The position numbers were made by a program, and so were the translations under genes. A stretch of DNA of 10,209 bases, taken from positions 1,859-12,067 of the forward strand of contig JAJPYV010000132.1 of NCBI GenBank assembly GCA_021204735.1, given 5' to 3'. How positions within the stretch are numbered: the stretch's first letter is position 1; every line of letters begins with the position of its first letter. A model generated the notes under the pieces. That model did no database searches. It worked only from the letters and a program-made list of their open reading frames with translations, and was not told where the DNA came from. The stretch comes from Prevotella sp. (GTDB lineage: Bacteria > Bacteroidota > Bacteroidia > Bacteroidales > Bacteroidaceae). Shown here piece by piece: positions 1 through 5,245 of the stretch.

Positions 1-275
1 AACTGTGATAGTTCGTCAAGGGTAAACTTTCCTTGTAGGCAAAGTGCACTGTACAGCATCGGTGACATGTGCCCTGGATCGAGGAAAAACCTGTCCCTGC
101 CTGCCCATGAAGGATTTTCTGGGTCGTATACCAAAAATTCAGAGAAAAGTACGTTGATGAAGTCCGCACCTCCCATTGCACCGCCTGGATGACCTGAATT
201 TGCCTTTTCAACCATTGATGCAGCAAGGATCCTGATATTGTCCGCTGCTTTGTTCATGAGATTTTTACTGTTCAT
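1..275 (-). CDS. tkt: Transketolase, N-terminal part (cut by window edge)
   Basis: Reading from the ATG at 275 leftwards gives 91 codons beginning MNSKNLMNKAADNIRILAAS and running off the window. Transketolase is a cytoplasmic thiamine-diphosphate enzyme that moves two-carbon ketol units between sugar phosphates in the non-oxidative pentose phosphate pathway. The visible part shows the family's N-terminal signature SGHPGGAMG (about residues 27-35, with His29) and DRFFLDPGHMSP (about 61-72, with His69), both in the ThDP-binding region. An in-frame ATG at 257 (Met7) is an alternative start; 275 is preferred because the leader before it is A-rich and open, as is usual in Bacteroidetes. Everything after codon 91, including the pyrimidine-binding domain, lies outside the window, so it cannot be confirmed as intact. 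It has its own promoter (389-420) and a leader of about 110 nt. Confidence 0.93.
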   Translation of the reverse strand, partial: MNSKNLMNKAADNIRILAASMVEKANSGHPGGAMGGADFINVLFSEFLVYDPENPSWAGRDRFFLDPGHMSPMLYSALCLQGKFTLDELSQ

Positions 276-306
276 ATCAATTGCTTTTTTGTTGTTTTTA
301 TTGTTG

Positions 307-347
307 TGAAATCTAATATTTTTATCTTTTCAAAACCGTAGATTTCA
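307..347 (-). other. Inverted repeat in the transketolase leader
   Basis: TGAAATCT (307-314) and AGATTTCA (340-347) form a perfect 8-bp inverted repeat with a 25-nt spacer. In the transketolase mRNA this would be a hairpin ending 31 nt before the start codon. The stretch between hairpin and ATG (276-306) is A/C-rich in the mRNA and looks unstructured, as expected for a Bacteroidetes ribosome entry site without Shine-Dalgarno. The stem is AT-rich with a large loop, so its stability alone is modest. A regulatory role is inference. Confidence 0.35.
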
Positions 348-388
348 GCATACTATGACATTCTTACCCCAATGCAAATATTTGTTTA

Positions 389-420
389 CAAAGTTACGGA
401 AAAATTTTGGGACAAACAAA
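389..420 (-). promoter_or_regulatory. Bacteroidetes-type promoter for transketolase
   Basis: On the minus strand TAACTTTG (396-389) matches the -7 consensus TAnnTTTG, and TTTG (420-417) lies 20 bp upstream at the -33 position. This predicts a start near 385 and a leader of about 110 nt. The promoter sits just past the stop of the glycosyltransferase gene at 444, so transketolase need not depend on read-through. No clear intrinsic terminator was found between the two genes, only an AT-only inverted repeat around 419-436. Confidence 0.6.
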
Positions 421-443
421 TATAAAAGAATATTTATAAAAAC

Positions 444-1235
444 CTATTTTATTATAGCTCTGATTACAAACCAAATATGCATGAGGATAGTTGACAACAG
501 TCCGTAGTGTTTCCTCATTATACTGAACCGTTCCAACAGCGACGCTCGGTGGTTTATTGTGGATTGACCTTCAATCTGATAGTTTGCTATGGTATCGTGG
601 ACGTTGACGATGGCAAGTGCCTCTCTTTCTGCTTCTTTCATAATGCGGATACACCAGTCTACATCGGCAGAGAATCGGTATTGCAGGTCGTAGGGCGTCT
701 TTTTGGCAAGGTCTGTACGTGCATAAAATGCTTGATGACATACGAGCATCCCGTGTTTGAAATCTCTCCATGTAAGATGTTCTGGCGGCGTGAGGCGGCG
801 ACGGCGTAGGAAATTCCCTTTGTTGTCAACTAAATCGGTGTCTCCGTAAAGCACGGCTGGCAATGGCTCGCCTGTCTCGTTTGTTTTTTCGAGTTTCATA
901 CTTGTGGAGATTTTGGAAAGTATATCGATATTCGGGAAATAATCGCCTGCATTCATAAAGCATACATAGTCTCCTGTTGCTTTCATTCTTCCTTTGTTCA
1001 TCGCATCGTATAACCCTTTGTCTGGCTCGGAAACTATAATCACTTGATGTTTGTTTCCTGATTTGTCTGATTTTGTCTTGTATTCTTCTGCAAGTTCTGC
1101 CGTACCGTCGGATGATGCGCCGTCTATGATAATATGCTCCACAAAGGGATAGTCTTGTTCCATGACGCTCATGGCGGTACGCATGAATACCGAGGCGGCA
1201 TTGTATGTTACGGTTATAATAGAGAATTTAATCAT
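444..1235 (-). CDS. Glycosyltransferase family 2 (WcaA/WcaE-like)
   Basis: The 263-residue product is a cytoplasmic GT-A-fold glycosyltransferase, expected to transfer a sugar from a nucleotide-sugar donor to a growing surface glycan. The N-terminus FSIITVTYNAA (4-14) and HIIIDGASSDGT (34-45) are the nucleotide-binding start of family GT2. FMNAGDYF (93-100) occupies the DxD metal-binding position, with Asp99 as the likely ligand; NAGD/NSGD versions are common in this subfamily. SADVDWCIRI (189-198) supplies the acidic catalytic-base region. A hydrophobic C-terminal segment (about 246-262) may touch the membrane. The gene overlaps the upstream GT4 gene by 8 nt (1228-1235), so the two are co-transcribed and probably translationally coupled. 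Donor and acceptor sugars cannot be read from the sequence. Confidence 0.9.
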   Translation of the reverse strand: MIKFSIITVTYNAASVFMRTAMSVMEQDYPFVEHIIIDGASSDGTAELAEEYKTKSDKSGNKHQVIIVSEPDKGLYDAMNKGRMKATGDYVCFMNAGDYFPNIDILSKISTSMKLEKTNETGEPLPAVLYGDTDLVDNKGNFLRRRRLTPPEHLTWRDFKHGMLVCHQAFYARTDLAKKTPYDLQYRFSADVDWCIRIMKEAEREALAIVNVHDTIANYQIEGQSTINHRASLLERFSIMRKHYGLLSTILMHIWFVIRAIIK

Positions 1236-2505
1236 ATTTTTTCTTGTTGCTTTTAATGGCTTGTTTGTACACTTCTATGTATTTTGAAGCTACGCTATGT
1301 TGTGAATAACATGTGTGAACCTTGTGTATGGCGTTGTTCTTCAGTTCTTCTCTATCGGCTTCGGCAAGTACCCACCATATTCCTTTGGCAAGGTCGTCTG
1401 CATTCTTGTACTCTGCAACATATCCGTTCTTTATGTGGTCAATCATTTCGGGAATCCCTCCGACATTAAAACCTACACAGGGCACGCCACAGGCAAGGGC
1501 TTCCATTATAGTATTTGGCAGGTTGTCTTCCATGGATGGCAGTACGAAGACATCGGCGGCACTGTAAACTTGTGCTAATCGCTTATCTCCGGAAACATAG
1601 CCAAGTTCTATGCAGGGGAAATTTATTTGCTGCTTCAAAACTTCGGCGTGTGTGCCAAGTAATGCGACTACAATGGTGTTTGCTGCTGTGGGATGTTCTT
1701 CTCTTATTTTATTTACGGCTTCTATAAGTTTTGATGCTCCTTTACGTACGTCGGTTACTTTCTGTGATACAAATAACACGATTTTCTTATCTACAGGTAG
1801 GTGCAAATCCCTTCGGATTTTAATCTTGTCGAGTGGCTGGAATATATTCGTGTCTATTGGGTTTGGAATTGACGACACTTCCATGTCTTTTGTCAAACCG
1901 CTCTTTCGGGCGCTATTGGCGAGCCATTCACTGCATGCTACAAAATGGATTCCTGAATTTTGATAAATGTGTTTCTTCTTGTTCCATATCTGTTTTGCTA
2001 AGTCTGGATATATTGTCTGATTTGGCAATAATGGGCATTCCTTGCATCCTGTGGTGTATTTATCGCATTGACGGGCATAGTGGCAGATTCCTGACACTGG
2101 CCAAAGGTCGTGCAGGGTCCAGACTATGGGCTTACCGCTATTGAGGATCTTTTGTATTCCTTTCAGCGACAGCATCCCTTGATTAATCCAATGTAGATGT
2201 ATTACATCGGCTTCCTTGAACTCAGTGAGGTTTGTAATGTCGAATCCTGAATTTGCTATGTCAAGTTCGAATAGATGTTTTTTTGAGAAATTCAGATGAC
2301 AGAAAATGCTCCATCGCTCCCATAGAAAATGCCTCATTCGTAATGGCTTGTGATTCAAACCGGCAACAGTTATACTGTCTGTTTGCTTATCACGCACGAG
2401 CATTTTCGCCTTTACTCCATTGTTGTTAAGTGCGGTAACGAGCCGGTTGGCGGCAACGGCAGCCCCTCCGGTCATTTCACTTGTGTTCACTATTAAAATC
2501 CGCAT
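1228..2505 (-). CDS. Glycosyltransferase family 4 (WcaC-like)
   Basis: With the ATG at 2505 the product has 425 residues and starts MRILIVNTSEMTGGAAVAA, the usual start of GT4 enzymes of the WcaC type. An in-frame ATG at 2523 would add six residues that do not look like part of the fold. It is a GT-B-fold retaining glycosyltransferase, likely building a surface or capsular polysaccharide. Visible features are the N-terminal glycine-rich loop (about 11-16), HLHW (103-106), HDLWPVSG (132-139), a four-cysteine cluster (Cys141, Cys147, Cys154, Cys157), and the donor-binding EDNLPNTIMEALACG near 326-340, where Asp327 and Glu335 occupy the E-x7-E positions. It is first in a two-gene operon with the GT2 gene and follows its own promoter. 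No flippase, polymerase or initiating transferase is in the window, so the pathway is unknown. Confidence 0.92.
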   Translation of the reverse strand: MRILIVNTSEMTGGAAVAANRLVTALNNNGVKAKMLVRDKQTDSITVAGLNHKPLRMRHFLWERWSIFCHLNFSKKHLFELDIANSGFDITNLTEFKEADVIHLHWINQGMLSLKGIQKILNSGKPIVWTLHDLWPVSGICHYARQCDKYTTGCKECPLLPNQTIYPDLAKQIWNKKKHIYQNSGIHFVACSEWLANSARKSGLTKDMEVSSIPNPIDTNIFQPLDKIKIRRDLHLPVDKKIVLFVSQKVTDVRKGASKLIEAVNKIREEHPTAANTIVVALLGTHAEVLKQQINFPCIELGYVSGDKRLAQVYSAADVFVLPSMEDNLPNTIMEALACGVPCVGFNVGGIPEMIDHIKNGYVAEYKNADDLAKGIWWVLAEADREELKNNAIHKVHTCYSQHSVASKYIEVYKQAIKSNKKKYD

Positions 2506-2552
2506 TCTCGTGTGTTTTATCATCTATGGCAGATTTTTTCTGCATAGTGATA

Positions 2553-2584
2553 CAAAAATAAAACAAAAATAATAGTTTTCCAAA
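2553..2584 (-). promoter_or_regulatory. Promoter for the glycosyltransferase operon
   Basis: Minus-strand TATTTTTG (2560-2553) matches TAnnTTTG, with TTTG (2584-2581) 20 bp upstream. The predicted start is near 2549, about 44 nt before the ATG at 2505. An overlapping alternative exists: TATTTTTG at 2571-2564 with TTTG at 2596-2593 (21-bp spacing). TAGATTTG (2588-2581) also matches the -7 element but has no well-placed -33 partner. The sequence is AT-rich, so chance matches are easy, which limits confidence. Confidence 0.5.
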
Positions 2585-2676
2585 TCTAATGGCAAAATAT
2601 ATTTTGTTATCGCACACAAAAGTTTGATTTATGTCAATAAAAGTTATGCTTTTGTTCGGAAGTGGGGCGTAATCCA

Positions 2677-2706
2677 TTGCGGATTTATATTTCTGCCGTA
2701 TCTTTG
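2677..2706 (+). promoter_or_regulatory. Plus-strand promoter of an intergenic RNA
   Basis: TTG (2677-2679) and TATCTTTG (2699-2706) form a consensus Bacteroidetes promoter with 19-bp spacing, pointing rightwards, opposite to every protein gene in the window. The predicted start is near 2710. No long ORF follows; instead come a hairpin, a repeat tract and a terminator. It is divergent from the glycosyltransferase promoter at 2553-2584, about 90 bp away. Confidence 0.55.
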
Positions 2707-2727
2707 TGGTGTGAAAAAGAAAAGATT

Positions 2728-2752
2728 ATACCATTTTAGTAAACTAAGGTAT
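2728..2752 (+). other. Bulged hairpin at the 5' end of the predicted RNA
   Basis: ATACC (2728-2732) and TTAGT (2736-2740) pair with ACTAA (2743-2747) and GGTAT (2748-2752), leaving a 3-nt ATT bulge on the left side and a tight loop. This gives about nine or ten pairs. The same GGTAT sequence recurs in the downstream repeats, so alternative pairings with ATACC are possible. Confidence 0.35.
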
Positions 2753-2766
2753 CATTATAAAGAATA

Positions 2767-2829
2767 AGGTTTTAGTTATTAGGTATTAGTTATAAGGTAG
2801 GGTATTAGTTAGATAGGTATTAGTAAGGT
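2767..2829 (+). repeat. Degenerate short tandem repeat, consensus AGGTATTAGTTATA
   Basis: Units starting with AGGT occur at 2767, 2781, 2795, 2815 and 2826. The first two intervals are exactly 14 bp, followed by a 20-bp and an 11-bp step; a further GGTATTAGTTAG lies at 2801-2812. The core GGTATTAGT or a close variant is repeated four times. Further AGGT starts, without the full core, continue at 2847, 2855 and 2865. The repeats lie inside the predicted plus-strand RNA. Unit length is too short and irregular for CRISPR. Confidence 0.7.
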
Positions 2830-2910
2830 AAAAGATTGGTAGTTACAGGTTAATAGGTGCCGAGAGGTATCCTTAAATATATAGAGATTTTTTAGTTAAA
2901 CATATCTGTG

Positions 2911-2949
2911 GTGCGTTGTGGCTCGTGTAGAGTCGTAACGCATTTTTTT
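2911..2949 (+). terminator. Strong intrinsic terminator, plus-strand direction
   Basis: GCGTTGTGGCTC (2913-2924) pairs over all 12 positions with GAGTCGTAACGC (2930-2941) around a GTGTA loop. Positions 2911 and 2912 extend the stem with 2943 and 2942. Seven T residues follow (2943-2949). Three stem pairs (2918-2936, 2919-2935, 2921-2933) are G-U wobbles in plus-strand RNA. Read on the minus strand they become A-C mismatches and no T-run follows. The terminator therefore serves a rightward transcript, not the leftward MerR gene, whose stop codon it overlaps. Confidence 0.8.
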
Positions 2950-3295
2950 ATTCAAGATAGTCAAGACTTTTTTTCATGGTTTTGAGTTCTTCTCTCACTT
3001 GAATGAGTGTTTCTAATACTCTGGCTTTGCTGTCGGCATTATTCCTGTTCTCTCGAAGCATCTTGCGGGCAGCTGAGAGTTTAAAACCTCTCACTTTTAC
3101 AAGGTTATATACGGTCTTTATATCTTCAATGTTGGCTTCAGTGTACTGCCTGACGTTGTTTCCTGTGGTCTTGGGCTTGATAATAGGAATTTCCTTCTCC
3201 CAAAAACGTAGCATACTGGGTGACACATCAAGCATGTCTGCCACCTCTTTAATTGAATAATACAACTTGAGCTTTTTTTCTGTGTTAAATGCCAT
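2948..3295 (-). CDS. Small MerR-family transcriptional regulator
   Basis: The 115-residue protein has a MerR-type winged helix-turn-helix near its start: YYSIKEVADMLDVSPSMLRFW (about 12-32), then the wing around NNVRQYTEANI (46-56) and GFKLSAARKML (70-80). The rest (about 85-114) is a charged helix suited to coiled-coil dimerisation. There is no C-terminal effector-binding or metal-binding domain, and no cysteine pair of the mercury or redox sensors. This fits the short DNA-binding-only MerR proteins common in Bacteroidetes, whose targets are mostly unknown. It lies 83 bp downstream of ispF in the same direction but has its own promoter (3316-3345). The stop codon overlaps the T-run of the opposing terminator. 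Confidence 0.88.
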   Translation of the reverse strand: MAFNTEKKLKLYYSIKEVADMLDVSPSMLRFWEKEIPIIKPKTTGNNVRQYTEANIEDIKTVYNLVKVRGFKLSAARKMLRENRNNADSKARVLETLIQVREELKTMKKSLDYLE

Positions 3296-3315
3296 GACTT
3301 CTAATGTTACTTTTG

Positions 3316-3345
3316 CAAAAATACAGTTTTTTTCCCACTCGCAAA
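3316..3345 (-). promoter_or_regulatory. Promoter for the MerR-family gene
   Basis: Minus-strand TATTTTTG (3323-3316) fits the TAnnTTTG -7 element, with TTTG (3345-3342) 18 bp upstream. That spacing is one base short of the usual 19-21. The predicted start near 3312 gives a leader of about 17 nt. A second -7-like match, TATATTTG (3349-3342), overlaps the -33 but lacks an upstream partner. Confidence 0.45.
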
Positions 3346-3346
3346 T

Positions 3347-3372
3347 ATAAAAACTTGTAAAAGAGGTAAGTT
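3347..3372 (-). terminator. Weak AT-rich terminator after ispF
   Basis: AACTT (3352-3356) and AAGTT (3368-3372) form a short stem. In the minus-strand transcript it is followed by TTTTTATA, which could end the porU-porV-ispF message. The same hairpin read rightwards gains two G-U pairs and is followed by seven T residues, so it may work in both directions. The stem is short and nearly GC-free, so read-through into the MerR gene is likely. Confidence 0.3.
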
Positions 3373-3378
3373 ATTTTT

Positions 3379-3855
3379 TTATTTCTCAATTAAAACTACG
3401 GCGTATGCACTGATACCTTCTTCTCGTCCTGTAAATCCGAGCTTTTCTGAGGTCGTTGCTTTGATGGAGATATTGTCCTCATCGGTCTCCATTACTTCTG
3501 CTAAACATTTCTTCATGGCGGGTATGTGGGGATTTAATTTCGGCTTTTCGGCACATACTGTAACATCTGCATTTCCTACTACATATCCTTTAGTCGCGAT
3601 AAGTTCTATTGTCTTGCGCAGCAAAATCTTACTGTCAATGTCTTTAGTATCATCGGCTGTGTCTGGAAAGTGGTAACCTATATCTCGCATATTTGCGGCT
3701 CCAAGCATAGCATCGCATAAAGCATGGATTAATACATCGGCATCACTATGTCCAAGCAAACCTTTTTCGTGCGCTATCTTTATTCCTCCAAGCCATAGTT
3801 CTCGCCCTTCTACAAGTTTGTGAACATCATATCCGAATCCTACTCGTATGCTCAT
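3379..3855 (-). CDS. ispF: 2-C-methyl-D-erythritol 2,4-cyclodiphosphate synthase
   Basis: The 158-residue product has the normal IspF length. It converts 4-diphosphocytidyl-2-C-methyl-D-erythritol 2-phosphate to the cyclodiphosphate, releasing CMP, in the cytoplasmic MEP isoprenoid pathway. The metal site is visible: Asp10 and His12 in GFGYDVHKL, and His44 in SDADVLIHALCDAMLGA. The conserved C-terminal ATTSEKLGFTGR (133-144) and EGISAYAVVL (146-155) are intact. The gene starts 23 bp after the stop of porV in the same direction, so the two are probably co-transcribed. There is no functional link to secretion; the neighbourhood looks like conserved gene order. Confidence 0.97.
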   Translation of the reverse strand: MSIRVGFGYDVHKLVEGRELWLGGIKIAHEKGLLGHSDADVLIHALCDAMLGAANMRDIGYHFPDTADDTKDIDSKILLRKTIELIATKGYVVGNADVTVCAEKPKLNPHIPAMKKCLAEVMETDEDNISIKATTSEKLGFTGREEGISAYAVVLIEK

Positions 3856-3878
3856 AAATGGATCTTCTCTTGAATGGA

Positions 3879-5051
3879 TTATCTTCTCCTGAATAGGTCC
3901 TTAATGCCGTCAAGGTCAAATCCAAGGGTAAAGCGCAGTGTCTGGTCAAGTGGATTACTCTTTGCTGTGGCAATAACATAACCGCAGTCAAGGGAGAATG
4001 CGCTCATTCGGAATCCTGCACCGACAGTGAAATATTTACGGTTTCCCTTGTTCTCTGCCTCATTGTGATAGCCTACTCTTAAAGAGAATTTATCGTTATA
4101 GACATATTCTGCACCGATACTCCAGTTTACTTCTTGCATCTCTTCTTTGAAACCTCCTGGGGCATCTGTAAAACTCTTGAAAATTCCTCCTATACTCGAT
4201 ACATCATAATAATCTTTCTGTACTCGCTGCTCATAATCTTCTGTCGACTCGTCATCTTCTTGTATAGGATATGTGGGAACAAGCAACTTGTTGGCATCTG
4301 CTGCGATTGTAAATCGGTTGTATTCGTCTATCGGAATTAAAAACGAAATTCCAAGACGCATGTTGGTAGGGATAAACTCACTGTAGTCACTGCCTCCGAA
4401 TGTAATCTTACTACCGATGTTGCTGATGTCTAATCCTAATGCAAACTGGCACTCGCGCTGACCAAGATTGAAATATGTGTTATAATACATTGCCAAATCG
4501 GCGGCGAAAGCACTGCCTGGACTCGTATCGTCGGTGTAGTCGTATGTCAGGTCTGAATATATCCATCTCACTCCGGCTGCAATGGAGAACCGCTCGCTCA
4601 ACATCAGTGAATATGCCACGTCAACTGACATCTCGTATGGGTTTATAGTCATGTAGTTATCGTCGGAATTATAATCTAACATAACTTCACCAAGTGAGAA
4701 ATAGCGCAACGAGGCTGATACAGCACTGTAATCTCCTATACGATAGTATCCTGCTACGTATGCGAGATCCATATCGTTCACGAGTTGACGCAACCATGGT
4801 GTGTAGTTGAGGGCTACTCCTGCTCTACTGATACAAAACGGATACTTTGCTGGATTCCAGTATTGTGAGTTGACATCTGGATCGGTAGCGGCACCAACAT
4901 CTCCCATTCCGGCGGCACGGGCGTCTGGCGCTATTGTCTGTGATGTAACGGAGGTGTTTACAGGATTGAATATTTCTGTCTTTGACTGGGCAAACGCGCA
5001 AATTGGCATAATGAGCGTCAAAGCTATAAGTATTATAAACCGATTTTTCAT
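3879..5051 (-). CDS. porV: Type IX secretion outer-membrane protein PorV (LptO)
   Basis: The 390-residue protein begins with a signal peptide (MKNRFIILIALTLIMPICAFA, cleavage likely after Ala21, before Gln). The mature protein is a FadL-like outer-membrane beta-barrel. The PorV signature is near the start: APDARAAGMGDVGAATDPD (41-59), then QYWNPAKYPF (63-72). The rest alternates short amphipathic strands with loops, including an acidic loop rich in Asp and Glu (roughly residues 260-275). In the T9SS, PorV binds the C-terminal signal of cargo leaving the translocon and carries it to PorU. The gene follows porU after 194 bp and precedes ispF by 23 bp. No consensus promoter was found in the porU-porV gap, so co-transcription with porU is the simplest reading. 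Confidence 0.95.
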   Translation of the reverse strand: MKNRFIILIALTLIMPICAFAQSKTEIFNPVNTSVTSQTIAPDARAAGMGDVGAATDPDVNSQYWNPAKYPFCISRAGVALNYTPWLRQLVNDMDLAYVAGYYRIGDYSAVSASLRYFSLGEVMLDYNSDDNYMTINPYEMSVDVAYSLMLSERFSIAAGVRWIYSDLTYDYTDDTSPGSAFAADLAMYYNTYFNLGQRECQFALGLDISNIGSKITFGGSDYSEFIPTNMRLGISFLIPIDEYNRFTIAADANKLLVPTYPIQEDDESTEDYEQRVQKDYYDVSSIGGIFKSFTDAPGGFKEEMQEVNWSIGAEYVYNDKFSLRVGYHNEAENKGNRKYFTVGAGFRMSAFSLDCGYVIATAKSNPLDQTLRFTLGFDLDGIKDLFRRR

Positions 5052-5245
5052 CTTTTTTCTAAATATCCTATTTGGTTAAATGTCATACCTTTGTATCGAA
5101 AGGCTAACGCATTAAACATGTCTTACATAATAACTGTTTTTCATTACAATTATTGTATTAAGTGGGTTTTTATGCTTAAAAAGGCGTTTCTTATAGAGTA
5201 TGGCGAATTATTCTGGCAAGAGGTGGTAATGCGGAAGGTAGTCTT

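Larger units (their letters stand above)
2710..2949 (+). ncRNA. Predicted intergenic small RNA of about 240 nt
   Basis: This stretch lies between a plus-strand promoter (2677-2706) and a plus-strand intrinsic terminator (2911-2949) and has no ORF of normal gene length. Near its 5' end ATACC (2728-2732) pairs with GGTAT (2748-2752) around an inner TTAGT/ACTAA stem. This is followed by a degenerate tandem tract (2767-2829) in which GGTAT recurs, and an AT-rich segment up to the terminator. The 3' end is tail-to-tail with the MerR gene and overlaps its stop codon. I could not match it to tmRNA, 6S RNA, RNase P RNA or SRP RNA. It could be a regulatory sRNA, a dispersed repeat family carrying its own promoter, or the message for a tiny peptide (GTG at 2711). 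The boundaries are predictions from the promoter and terminator only. Confidence 0.45.

Noticed and set aside
2477..2677. 66-codon minus-strand ORF overlapping the 5' end of the GT4 gene
   Set aside because: It overlaps the GT4 start and the operon promoter, shows no family motif, and its composition is that of AT-rich intergenic DNA.
2767..2870. Repeats considered as a CRISPR array
   Set aside because: Units are 11-20 bp, contiguous and degenerate, without spacers of constant length and without cas genes nearby.
5086..5093. TACCTTTG, a plus-strand -7-like element in the porU-porV gap
   Set aside because: There is no TTG/TTTG at 19-21 bp upstream (the nearest TTTG is at 11 bp), and it would drive only antisense transcription into porU.
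5145..5157. Palindrome TACAAT-T-ATTGTA between porU and porV
   Set aside because: The arms are six bp with a one-base spacer in AT-rich DNA. It cannot form a sensible RNA hairpin and is easily explained by chance.
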